Positions 1 to 6,166 of a stretch of 6,422 nt of DNA are shown here, one piece after another. A model generated the notes under the pieces. The model ran no database searches. It was not told the origin of the DNA and was given only the letters and a program-made list of their open reading frames with translations. The position numbers and the translations under genes are program-made. Within the stretch, counting starts at the first letter, position 1, and each line of letters opens with the position of its first letter. The DNA lies in assembly GCA_937900165.1 (NCBI GenBank), contig CALCCX010000065.1:1-6422 (forward strand), in the 5' to 3' direction. The stretch is from an uncultured Acidimicrobiia bacterium. GTDB taxonomy: Bacteria > Actinomycetota > Acidimicrobiia > Spongiisociales > Spongiisociaceae.

Positions 1-363
1 GATTTCGTCTGTGTAGTCGGCGTAGTACCCGAGTGCAGCATCAACCTGTACCTCGGTGATTCCCAGGAGTTCGGCTGCCCGGGACCGACGCTGATCGACC
101 GGAACGTCGCCGCCAACGATGCTTCCGATTACGTCGGCCACCTCTGGCCCACCTAAGAGAACCGGCCGGCGCCCGGAGGTACCCTCTCGGAACACCACCA
201 GCTGATGGGCCTCCATGCGGAGACCCTCATCGATGAGGCGTTCTGCCAGCGTGGAGATTCCCATGTTGCGTCGATGAGCGGTGTCCTTGAGCCGTCGATG
301 AGCGGTGTCCTTGAGCCGTCGATGGAGCGGCTCGTCGGAGAAGCGGATTGATACAACAGGCAT
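1..363 (-). CDS. Ribbon-helix-helix antitoxin-like protein (partial, C-terminus beyond window)
   Basis: The first 121 residues are visible and the frame runs open off the left edge. The start MPVVSIRFSDEP fits a DNA-binding beta-strand, followed by a basic helix and then GISTLAERLIDEGLRM, which fits the second helix of a CopG/Arc-type fold. The part after about residue 55 (LVVFREGTSGRRPVLLGGPEV, then ELLGITEVQVDAALGYYADY) resembles a common actinobacterial antitoxin-like family with a DUF433-like C-terminal module. From family knowledge, such proteins often pair with a PIN-like toxin encoded just downstream, which would lie outside this window. ATG at 361-363 is chosen because it directly precedes the beta-strand and sits 7 nt from a good -10 box with no Shine-Dalgarno sequence, suggesting leaderless translation. 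Helix one carries a duplicated 8-residue unit (HRRLKDTA twice), which may alter or abolish DNA binding. The family call is by recalled similarity; whether the protein is a working antitoxin is inference. Confidence 0.72.
   Translation of the reverse strand, partial: MPVVSIRFSDEPLHRRLKDTAHRRLKDTAHRRNMGISTLAERLIDEGLRMEAHQLVVFREGTSGRRPVLLGGPEVADVIGSIVGGDVPVDQRRSRAAELLGITEVQVDAALGYYADYTDEI
269..324. repeat. 24-bp in-frame tandem repeat inside the antitoxin-like gene
   Basis: Two identical 24-bp units lie at 277-300 and 301-324, and the first 8 bases of a third (cgtcgatg) are at 269-276. On the minus strand each unit encodes HRRLKDTA. The copies have no mismatches, so the duplication is probably recent, by slippage or unequal exchange. 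Because 24 is a multiple of 3 the frame is kept and the protein gains eight residues in helix one of the ribbon-helix-helix fold. Confidence 0.95.
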
Positions 364-398
364 GACTACATCGTAGTTCGTCGTCGCCAATCTGACAA
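363..398 (-). promoter_or_regulatory. Probable leaderless promoter with overlapping palindrome for the antitoxin-like gene
   Basis: On the minus strand a -35-like TTGTCA (393-398, 5 of 6 consensus bases) is followed by a 17-bp spacer and a -10-like TACGAT (370-375). The predicted transcription start falls about 7 nt further, on the A of the ATG at 363, so the mRNA would have no leader; no Shine-Dalgarno sequence is seen. The palindrome ACTAC-GAT-GTAGT (365-377) covers the -10 box, where an autoregulating antitoxin would bind. Box spacing is read directly from the sequence; promoter activity and autoregulation are inferred. Confidence 0.5.
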
Positions 399-459
399 CA
401 CCCGTCGTCGCAGCGGCCAGTGCTTTCTCTCGGTAGGAGCGGTCCGCCCAGCCGAACTG

Positions 460-867
460 TCAGCCCGGGATGACGGCTATCGCGGTTATCTCGACCAGGG
501 CTCCGACGTCGGCTAGTTCGGTCACTCCGTAGAGGCCCATTGCGGGAAAGTGGCGGCCTAGGTGACGCTGGTACACCGGGCCGAGAACCGGTCTGGCGGC
601 ACGATAGGCGGGTACGTCGACGGTGAAGATCTGCATCCAGACCAGGTCGTCTGGCTTTCCACCCGCGCCGGCCAGAGCGGTAGCCAGGTTGGACAGCGCC
701 AGGTCGAACTGGTCGATCCAGGTATCCCCGATTATCTGACCCTCTTTGTCAAAGGCGATCTGACCGGCCAGATAGACAGTGCGTCCTGCTGAGGCGAGCA
801 CTGCGTGGGAGTAGCCGATGGCAGGTGCGAGCTCATCGGGGTTGATAAGAAGATTGCCGTGACTCAA
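460..867 (-). CDS. RidA/YjgF/UK114-family protein lacking the canonical catalytic arginine
   Basis: The 135-residue product has the normal length and landmarks of a trimeric cytosolic Rid protein: VYLAGQIAFDKEGQII (31-46), QFDLALSNLATALAGAGG (53-70), the segment LVWMQIFTVD (75-84), and GALVEITAIAV (122-132) near the C-terminus. True RidA enzymes hydrolyse reactive enamine/imine intermediates such as 2-aminoacrylate released by PLP enzymes, using an arginine in a P-A-R-S motif. Here that motif reads PAMG, with Met110 in place of the arginine, while Glu126 of the VEI motif is kept. The protein therefore belongs to an Arg-less Rid subgroup whose activity is not established. TTG at 865-867 is chosen because a strong AGGAGGG lies just upstream. 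The gene is divergent from the TrpB2-like gene, with 233 bp between start codons, and reads toward the antitoxin-like gene, 96 bp away, which has its own promoter. Family assignment is secure; function is open. Confidence 0.92.
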   Translation of the reverse strand: MSHGNLLINPDELAPAIGYSHAVLASAGRTVYLAGQIAFDKEGQIIGDTWIDQFDLALSNLATALAGAGGKPDDLVWMQIFTVDVPAYRAARPVLGPVYQRHLGRHFPAMGLYGVTELADVGALVEITAIAVIPG

Positions 868-870
868 CGT

Positions 871-877
871 CCCTCCT
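871..877 (-). promoter_or_regulatory. Ribosome binding site fixing the TTG start of the Rid-family gene
   Basis: On the minus strand AGGAGGG ends 3 nt before TTG (865-867). It is the strongest Shine-Dalgarno match in the window and decides for the TTG start; no ATG in frame would keep the conserved N-terminal part. Confidence 0.75.
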
Positions 878-1090
878 AGGTCGTGTCCCTGACCCGTTGT
901 GGCCTGGGAAAAAGTGTTGTCGTTCCGCTTGGTGACAGACCGAGCGTATCCCAGATCAAGGTCTCGAAACGCCCGACCGGGTCATCTGCATCGGCAAAAT
1001 AGAGCAACCGGCCCACAACCAGATCCGATCTGCAGGGTCACGCCAAGTGCCTGAGGTATACACTCGCTACTGGTGGATGGTCTACCGGTT

Positions 1091-1097
1091 GGGAGAG
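1091..1097 (+). promoter_or_regulatory. Ribosome binding site for the TrpB2-like gene
   Basis: GGGAGAG lies 3 nt before ATG 1101. It supports translation from 1101 rather than from the in-frame GTG at 1047, which has no comparable site. Confidence 0.6.
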
Positions 1098-1100
1098 AAA

Positions 1101-2462
1101 ATGCCTGAGTACACACGGATAACGCTCGACGAATCTGAGATCCCCAGTCAGTGGTACAACATCATTCCAGATCTTCCCGAGCCTCCTCCACCCGTGCTCC
1201 ATCCGGGGACCCATGAACCGGTCGGGCCAGACGACCTCTCCCCACTCTTCCCGATGGCCCTGATAGGCCAAGAAGTGAGCACCGACAGCTACATCGACAT
1301 TCCCGGCCCAGTAATGGATGTCTACAAGACGTGGCGGGCCACCCCCCTCCACCGGGCCAGGGCACTCGAAAAGCACCTCGATACACCTGCCAGGATCTAC
1401 TACAAATACGAGGGCGGGAGCCCGGCCGGCTCCCACAAGCCGAACACCGCGGTCCCCCAGGCGTACTACAACGCCCAAGAAGGGGTGAAGAAGCTGACGA
1501 CCGAGACCGGCGCCGGCCAATGGGGATCGGCCCTCGCCCTGGCCACGTCACTGTTCGGCCTCGAATGCGAGGTCTGGATGGTCGCCGCCTCGTTCGATCA
1601 GAAGCCATACCGCAAGGCGATGATGGAGGTTTGGGGCGCCAAGGTGCACTCGAGCCCTTCAGACGTCACCGAGGCCGGCCGCAAGATCGGGGCCGAAAAC
1701 CCCAACAGCCCTGGCAGTCTCGGGATTGCCATCTCCGAGGCGGTGGAGGCGGCGGTCGGTGATCCAGACACCAAGTACTCGCTCGGCAGTGTGCTCAATC
1801 ATGTTCTTCTTCACCAGACCGTGATTGGCGAGGAGGCGCTCCTGCAACTCGCCAAGATCGACGAGAAACCTGACCTGCTCGTCGGCTGCACCGGCGGCGG
1901 CTCCAACTTCGCCGGCCTCGCCTTCCCGTTCCTACGGGAGAAGCTGGCCGGCCGGATGAACCCGACGATCCGCTGTGTGGAACCGGCGGCCTGCCCGTCC
2001 CTGACCAGGGGTGAGTATCGCTACGACTTTGGGGACAGGATCGGCATGACCCCTCTCGTGAAGATGCACACGCTCGGCCACAGTTTCGTGCCGGACCCCA
2101 TCCATGCCGGCGGTCTCCGCTACCACGGCATGGCTCCGCTGGTGTCACATATCTACGAGCTTGGCCTCGCGGAGGCCGAAGCCATTCACCAGATCGAGTG
2201 CTTCGAGGCTGCGGTCACCTTTGCCAGGACCGAAGGGATCCTTCCCGCCCCCGAACCCACCCATGCCATCGCCGAAGCGATCCGGGAAGCGAAACGGGCG
2301 AAGGAGACGGGCGAGGAAACAGTCATCCTCATCGCCGTCTGTGGACACGGCCACTTCGACCTCACCGCCTACGAGTCCTACCTCGCCGGAAACCTGGTCG
2401 ACTACGACTACCCGGAGGAAAAGGTCGCAGCCGCCATGCAGCAAGTACCGGTGATCGGCTGA
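1101..2462 (+). CDS. TrpB2-type tryptophan synthase beta-like PLP enzyme
   Basis: The 453-residue product matches the TrpB2 subfamily of fold-type II PLP enzymes, which normally join indole and serine to make tryptophan and often work without TrpA. Landmarks: IPSQWYNIIPDLPEPPPPVLHP (14-35), PLFPMALIGQE (48-58), the PLP lysine in GSHKPN (Lys113), ETGAGQWG (135-142, Glu135 the likely catalytic acid), SLGSVLNHVLLHQTVIG (227-243), the phosphate loop GCTGGGSN (262-269), HAGGLRYHGMAPLVSH (335-350) and CGHGHFD (414-420). The start at ATG 1101 gives the usual short N-terminus; an in-frame GTG at 1047 would add 18 residues with no family support. Two recalled TrpB2 constants are altered: the Ser of SGHG is Cys414, and the Arg/Lys of MV(R/K)VS is Ala162. 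No trpA or other trp genes are visible, and the neighbours are catabolic, so tryptophan synthesis is not assured; a serine/threonine-type lyase or beta-substitution role is possible. Family is firm, reaction uncertain. Confidence 0.9.
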   Translation: MPEYTRITLDESEIPSQWYNIIPDLPEPPPPVLHPGTHEPVGPDDLSPLFPMALIGQEVSTDSYIDIPGPVMDVYKTWRATPLHRARALEKHLDTPARIYYKYEGGSPAGSHKPNTAVPQAYYNAQEGVKKLTTETGAGQWGSALALATSLFGLECEVWMVAASFDQKPYRKAMMEVWGAKVHSSPSDVTEAGRKIGAENPNSPGSLGIAISEAVEAAVGDPDTKYSLGSVLNHVLLHQTVIGEEALLQLAKIDEKPDLLVGCTGGGSNFAGLAFPFLREKLAGRMNPTIRCVEPAACPSLTRGEYRYDFGDRIGMTPLVKMHTLGHSFVPDPIHAGGLRYHGMAPLVSHIYELGLAEAEAIHQIECFEAAVTFARTEGILPAPEPTHAIAEAIREAKRAKETGEETVILIAVCGHGHFDLTAYESYLAGNLVDYDYPEEKVAAAMQQVPVIG

Positions 2463-2498
2463 GCCTGACACCGCGCTCAAAGGTGAAAACGGAGAGGC

Positions 2499-2517
2499 GA
2501 GAGGCGTAGCGTCTCTC
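2499..2517. terminator. Weak hairpin between convergent genes (possible terminator)
   Basis: On the plus strand GAGAGGCG (2499-2506) can pair with CGTCTCTC (2510-2517) around a 3-nt loop, eight pairs including one G-U. It lies between the stop of the TrpB2-like gene and the last codon of the thiolase gene. There is no T-tract on the plus strand; on the minus strand the stem has a mismatch and only a short TTTT run follows. The left arm is also half of a 7-bp tandem repeat (gagaggc at 2492-2498 and 2499-2505). Position suggests a terminator; the structure alone is weak. Confidence 0.25.
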
Positions 2518-3709
2518 AGCTGACCCTGAGCACCATCGACATGGCCGAGTCTCCTCCTGCGCAGCCGGAGAACAGGCCGCATCCGCCGCCCCGGATCACG
2601 AGTTCTTCGATCAGTTCGATGATCGCCCTCATGCCCGTTGGGGCTTGGGGATGGCCCCAGATCAGTGGGGAGCCGAAGTTGTTGATGTCCTCCGGGGCCA
2701 CCCGCATCTCGCGGCTGAAGTAGATGTCGGCAGCTGCGAAGGGGTTGTGGGTCTTGATCGCGGCGCACTGGGCCGCGTCGATGCCAGCCCGCTCGAGGGC
2801 TTGGCGGGCAGCGGGGACGACCGCTTTGGGCATGAAGCCCTTCTCGGTGCGCGCCTCTCCGTAGCTGAGGACCTGGACGGTCACGTCCCGGTTTCGAGCG
2901 AGCCGGGTCGCGTTTTCCTGATTGCACACGATGATGCCGGCGTTGCCGTCGGCGGGGTGCGTCTGCGAGCCATATGTGACTGTTCCATCTTCCAGCACAG
3001 GGCGGAGCCGTTCCAAGCCCTCGGCAGTTGTCGGGTGAATTCCCTCGTCTGCATCGAGCACCCCGACCGATTTCGTGCCTCTCCTCAGCTCCACCGGCAC
3101 CATGTACCGCCTCTGGAAGGCCCGATCGTCAGCAAGCGCATCCTGGTACTGCCCGAAACGCATCAGCGTGATCGAATCTTGCTCCTCTTTGCCGATCCCG
3201 GCCTCAGCGGCAAGATTCTCCGCCGTTTGGGTCATGGCCAGACCGGCATATGGATCCAGGTTCATGTTGCCCAGGACCGGATCCTCCGATCTGCCCTGGC
3301 CGCCGGGGCCGGCCGGACTCGGGTAGTAGATATGAGGACCATTGCTGGTGCGGTCACAGGCCGCCGCCAGGATGCACTCGCGGGTACCGGCCTCTATCTC
3401 CAGCGCGGCGCTCGCCAGGCTCCGAACCGAGGTAGCACAGGCTTGAGAGATGGTGGGACCGGTGATGTCCGGGGCCCCGACCATGGCCGCAAACCATGGG
3501 CTCGCGTAGAACGAATGACTCTGGGTGACGGTGATCCCGAGGACAACGCCGTCGAAGGAATCCGCTGTGATCTCGCGGCTTGCCAGGAACTCGCGGCCCA
3601 CCTCTCCGGCCAGGCGGATCGAGTGGTACTCGCTGAGGCTGCCCTGCCAGCGGGCGAATGGTGTGCTCCAGTAGCCGCCGTAGGGAATGAAGGTCTTCTC
3701 AAGAGACAT
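2516..3709 (-). CDS. Thiolase-family protein (acetyl-CoA acetyltransferase-like)
   Basis: The 397-residue product has the usual thiolase length and active-site order. The acyl-accepting cysteine is Cys91 in SQACATSV. His321 in THNPFAAAD stands where biosynthetic thiolases have NEAF and SCP2-type thiolases have a histidine motif. His353 lies in LIWGHPQAPTGM, and the second catalytic cysteine Cys383 in SGCAGGDSAM. Thiolases cleave 3-ketoacyl-CoA with CoA to give acetyl-CoA and a shortened acyl-CoA, or run in reverse. The HNPF and GHPQAPTGM motifs place this one in a divergent, less studied branch nearer SCP2-type thiolases, with unknown substrate. ATG at 3707-3709 has a weak AAAGG about 9 nt upstream. 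The gene follows the molybdenum hydroxylase large-subunit gene by 60 bp on the same strand, probably in one operon, which suggests it handles a CoA thioester downstream of that oxidation. All four catalytic positions are intact, so it is probably active. Confidence 0.92.
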   Translation of the reverse strand: MSLEKTFIPYGGYWSTPFARWQGSLSEYHSIRLAGEVGREFLASREITADSFDGVVLGITVTQSHSFYASPWFAAMVGAPDITGPTISQACATSVRSLASAALEIEAGTRECILAAACDRTSNGPHIYYPSPAGPGGQGRSEDPVLGNMNLDPYAGLAMTQTAENLAAEAGIGKEEQDSITLMRFGQYQDALADDRAFQRRYMVPVELRRGTKSVGVLDADEGIHPTTAEGLERLRPVLEDGTVTYGSQTHPADGNAGIIVCNQENATRLARNRDVTVQVLSYGEARTEKGFMPKAVVPAARQALERAGIDAAQCAAIKTHNPFAAADIYFSREMRVAPEDINNFGSPLIWGHPQAPTGMRAIIELIEELVIRGGGCGLFSGCAGGDSAMSMVLRVS

Positions 3710-3769
3710 GGTTTGTCAACCTTTCCCGATCGTTGCTGCTCCGACCGCCAGGTCCCAAACCCGTAGGCC

Positions 3770-6166
3770 TCATGACGGAGCCTTGCGATCCTGGAGCGCC
3801 CTCAACACCTTCTCAGGTGTTATCGGCAGGTCGTGAATGCGAACGCCCACCGCGTCATAGATGGCATTGGCGATGGCCGGGGCGGTCGGCACCATGCCCG
3901 GCTCGCCTGCTCCCTTGGCTCCGAACGGACCGGTGGGGTCGTTGGTCTCGATGAACTCCAGCTCGATCGGAAAATCCAGATCGGCGGCGGTCGGCACCTT
4001 GTAGTCGGTGAAACCGGGGTTGAGGATGCGACCACCCTCGGTCTTGATCTCCTCGTACAGCGCGTAGCCGATGCCCTGGGCGATGCCCCCGTACATCTGA
4101 CCTTTAAGGGCTTGGCGGCTGAGCACTCGCCCGATGTCGGTCACGGCCACCAGACGCAGGATCGTCACCTCGCCGGTGTCCTCATCGACCTCCACCTCTA
4201 CGCCCTGGACTCCGAAGGCATAGCTGGCCGACATGTTCCCGTAACCCACCTCCCAGTCCGGCAACTCCGTTGGTGGCTCGTAAAACGACTCCTCGATGAA
4301 GGTGGTCCCCTTCCCCCCCTCCTCGGCGAAGTGAATCGCTCGGAGGAGTCGTCCCAACTCCACTCGCAGCCAGGGCCGGTCAGGCGCGTCTGGAACAAAG
4401 AGCCAGCCGTCCTTCAGGTCGAATCGATCATGGGTGACGGACCGGAAGTCGAACTCGTTCGGCCCACTCTCTTCGCCGAGCTTCGCCAGGTTTCGCTCCA
4501 CCGCTTCGGGATACACGTTCTCGGCGGCCGCAAAGATCCGCTCGCGCAGTTTCTCGGCCACGCCGATCGCCGCGTTTCCGGCCATGAAGGCGCCCCGACT
4601 GGCGTGGGTCCCCACATCCCAGGGAGAGGTGGCGGTATCGGTCTGGTTGATGAAGACCCTTTCCGGCTTCACTCCAAGAGATTCGGCCACCATCAGGGTC
4701 AACGCCGAATGCAGGCCTTGGCCCATCTCGACTCCGCCGTAGCTCACGTTGACGTTTCCGTAGTCGTCGAGCTTGAGGATGATCCCGCTGCCATCCGAGC
4801 GGTAGATCTTTCCGCCGCCGCCAACGTTGATCAGCCCCGCCATGCCCACGCCGCGCCGCCGGTTCGGGTGTTTGCCTCGGGTCTTCGCCCAGTTGAGGCG
4901 CTCGGCCGTGGCATCGAGACACTCTTTGAGACCACAGGTCTTCAGATCCAGGCCCATCGGGGTCAGGTCCCCTGGTTGATTGCTGTTGATCCGGCGCATC
5001 TCGTACGGGTCGAGGTCGGCCATCCGGGCAAGTTCATCGATGCTCGACTCGATCGCCCAGGTGACCTCCGGGTTGCCGTAGCCGCGCATCGCCTGGCAGT
5101 AGGTGTTGTTGGTGTAGACGATCGTTGACTTGAAACTGATCGCCGGCACCCGGTACAGCGAGGTGGCGGCCACCAGCATCACGTTCGGATAGGTGGCTCC
5201 CCATGATCCGTACGCCCCGTTGTCCTGGGTGACCTCGATCTCGCGGAAGGTCAGCTTGCCCTCCCGATCACAGCCCTGGCGGATCAGGAAGTGGGCAGAT
5301 TGACGTGGCGAGAGATAGGAGAACTCCTCGAAACGGCTGTAGAGCATCTTGACCGGCCTAGCGGTTTTCCACGCCAGGAGAATCGAGATGTACTCATAGC
5401 CGTGGGTGTCGAGTCCGGACCCAAAGGCTCCTCCTATGGCCGGCACGATCACCCGGACGTTGCGACCCTCCAGGCCGATCGTCTCGAGCGCCTTCGTGAA
5501 ATCTCGCTGCGCCAGGAACGGGATCTGGGTCTTGGCGGTCACGGTCAGGTTTCCGTTGAGGTCGAATTCGGCGATACAGCCCGCGGTCCCCAGACAGGAC
5601 TGCTGGATGCGGGGCACCGTGTACTCCCCCTCCGCTACGTAGGCGGAGGCGTCTCGGGCGGCTTCCAGATTGCCGGAGCGGTGAACGCATTCCAATGGCA
5701 CGAGATTGGAGGTCAGGGGATTGCCCCTCGCGTCGCTCTCATGGACCAGCGGAGCGTCACCGGCCATGGCCTCCTGGGCCGAGAAGACGCCCGGCAGTGG
5801 CTCGTATTCGACCCGGATCAGGTCGACTGCTTCCTGAGCGATCTCCTGGCTGATCGCCGCCACCGCCGCCACCTCGTCACGAAACTGGCGAACCTTGCCT
5901 GCCTTCAGCGCCACGTTGTCACGCAGGAAGCCGTAGCGCACCTCTGGGACATCCTCGGCAGTGATGACAGCCCGCACTCCCGGCAGGGCACGGGCCTGCG
6001 CTGTGTCGATGTTCTTGATGAGAGCGTGGGCATGATCACTGAATTTGATCTTGCCGTGCAGCATGCCTGGCCGCGAGATGTCGTTTATGTAGAGGGCTTT
6101 GCCGCCCAGTTTGTCCGCCCCTTCCGGACGTGGCGCCTCAGTGCCGACGTGGCTGAACCCGGTCAC
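3770..6166 (-). CDS. Molybdopterin-binding large subunit of a xanthine dehydrogenase/4-hydroxybenzoyl-CoA reductase-type hydroxylase
   Basis: The 798-residue product carries the molybdenum-cofactor and active-site domains of the xanthine oxidase superfamily. These enzymes hydroxylate a carbon, or in 4-hydroxybenzoyl-CoA reductase remove a hydroxyl, with electrons passing through 2Fe-2S clusters. Visible landmarks: an N-terminal ADKLGGKALYINDI (18-31), KTQIPF (212-217), the cofactor loop IGGAFGSG (244-251), MRGYGNPE (360-367), the VEMGQG motif (479-484) and GAKGAGEPG with the catalytic glutamate Glu755. There is no AYRCSFR loop, so it is not an aerobic CO dehydrogenase. The segment around 360-425 recalls 4-hydroxybenzoyl-CoA reductase alpha subunits, but the substrate cannot be fixed. 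The GTG start at 6164-6166 overlaps the stop of the upstream small-subunit gene (GTGA) and follows GAGGGG (6170-6175), indicating translational coupling. The same frame stays open 60 codons further upstream, but that stretch is the small-subunit gene read out of frame. A thiolase gene follows after 60 bp. Confidence 0.95.
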   Translation of the reverse strand: MTGFSHVGTEAPRPEGADKLGGKALYINDISRPGMLHGKIKFSDHAHALIKNIDTAQARALPGVRAVITAEDVPEVRYGFLRDNVALKAGKVRQFRDEVAAVAAISQEIAQEAVDLIRVEYEPLPGVFSAQEAMAGDAPLVHESDARGNPLTSNLVPLECVHRSGNLEAARDASAYVAEGEYTVPRIQQSCLGTAGCIAEFDLNGNLTVTAKTQIPFLAQRDFTKALETIGLEGRNVRVIVPAIGGAFGSGLDTHGYEYISILLAWKTARPVKMLYSRFEEFSYLSPRQSAHFLIRQGCDREGKLTFREIEVTQDNGAYGSWGATYPNVMLVAATSLYRVPAISFKSTIVYTNNTYCQAMRGYGNPEVTWAIESSIDELARMADLDPYEMRRINSNQPGDLTPMGLDLKTCGLKECLDATAERLNWAKTRGKHPNRRRGVGMAGLINVGGGGKIYRSDGSGIILKLDDYGNVNVSYGGVEMGQGLHSALTLMVAESLGVKPERVFINQTDTATSPWDVGTHASRGAFMAGNAAIGVAEKLRERIFAAAENVYPEAVERNLAKLGEESGPNEFDFRSVTHDRFDLKDGWLFVPDAPDRPWLRVELGRLLRAIHFAEEGGKGTTFIEESFYEPPTELPDWEVGYGNMSASYAFGVQGVEVEVDEDTGEVTILRLVAVTDIGRVLSRQALKGQMYGGIAQGIGYALYEEIKTEGGRILNPGFTDYKVPTAADLDFPIELEFIETNDPTGPFGAKGAGEPGMVPTAPAIANAIYDAVGVRIHDLPITPEKVLRALQDRKAPS

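Larger units (their letters stand above)
868..1100. other. Divergent intergenic region with two palindromic, operator-like motifs
   Basis: This 233-bp region between the divergent Rid-family and TrpB2-like genes holds no credible gene. It contains a perfect palindrome CAGATC-C-GATCTG (1020-1032) and a looser copy AGATC-AA-GGTCT (953-964); both include the half-site CCAGATC (951-957 and 1019-1025). A weak -10-like TATACA/TACACT (1057-1064) lies downstream of the perfect palindrome and could serve the plus-strand gene, but no good -35 partner is visible. A 7-bp inverted pair, GTTGTGG (896-902) and CCACAAC (1013-1019), may be chance. Operator function is inferred only from position and symmetry. 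Confidence 0.35.

Noticed and set aside
379..411. Direct repeat cgtcgtcgc at 379-387 and 403-411 as an operator or attachment site
   Set aside because: Short, low-complexity CG-rich triplet repeats are expected by chance here, and no integrase or element boundary is nearby.
1047..1100. GTG start adding 18 residues to the TrpB2-like protein
   Set aside because: The extra residues do not resemble TrpB2 N-termini, there is no ribosome binding site before the GTG, and ATG 1101 has one. The apparent similarity of the two starts comes from a short repeat (tgcctgag at 1048 and 1102).
1038..1520. Open frame on the minus strand across the TrpB2-like 5' end
   Set aside because: It is antisense to a well-supported gene and has no family features; high GC makes such open frames common.
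3714..3719. Perfect TTGACA on the minus strand just before the thiolase start
   Set aside because: It lies only 4 nt before the ATG at 3709, too close to act as a -35 box for this gene, and no -10 follows before the coding start.
2645..3766. Long open frame on the plus strand (373 codons)
   Set aside because: It lies antisense to the thiolase gene, whose active-site motifs are all intact; the plus-strand translation has no recognisable motif and is a high-GC shadow.
4314..4320. C-homopolymer in the large-subunit gene as a possible frameshift site
   Set aside because: The reading frame continues without interruption into conserved motifs on both sides, so no frameshift is needed or seen.
3833..5128. 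Long open frame on the plus strand (431 codons)
   Set aside because: It is antisense to the molybdenum hydroxylase large subunit and shows no domain of its own. The same holds for the plus-strand frame at 5291-6220.
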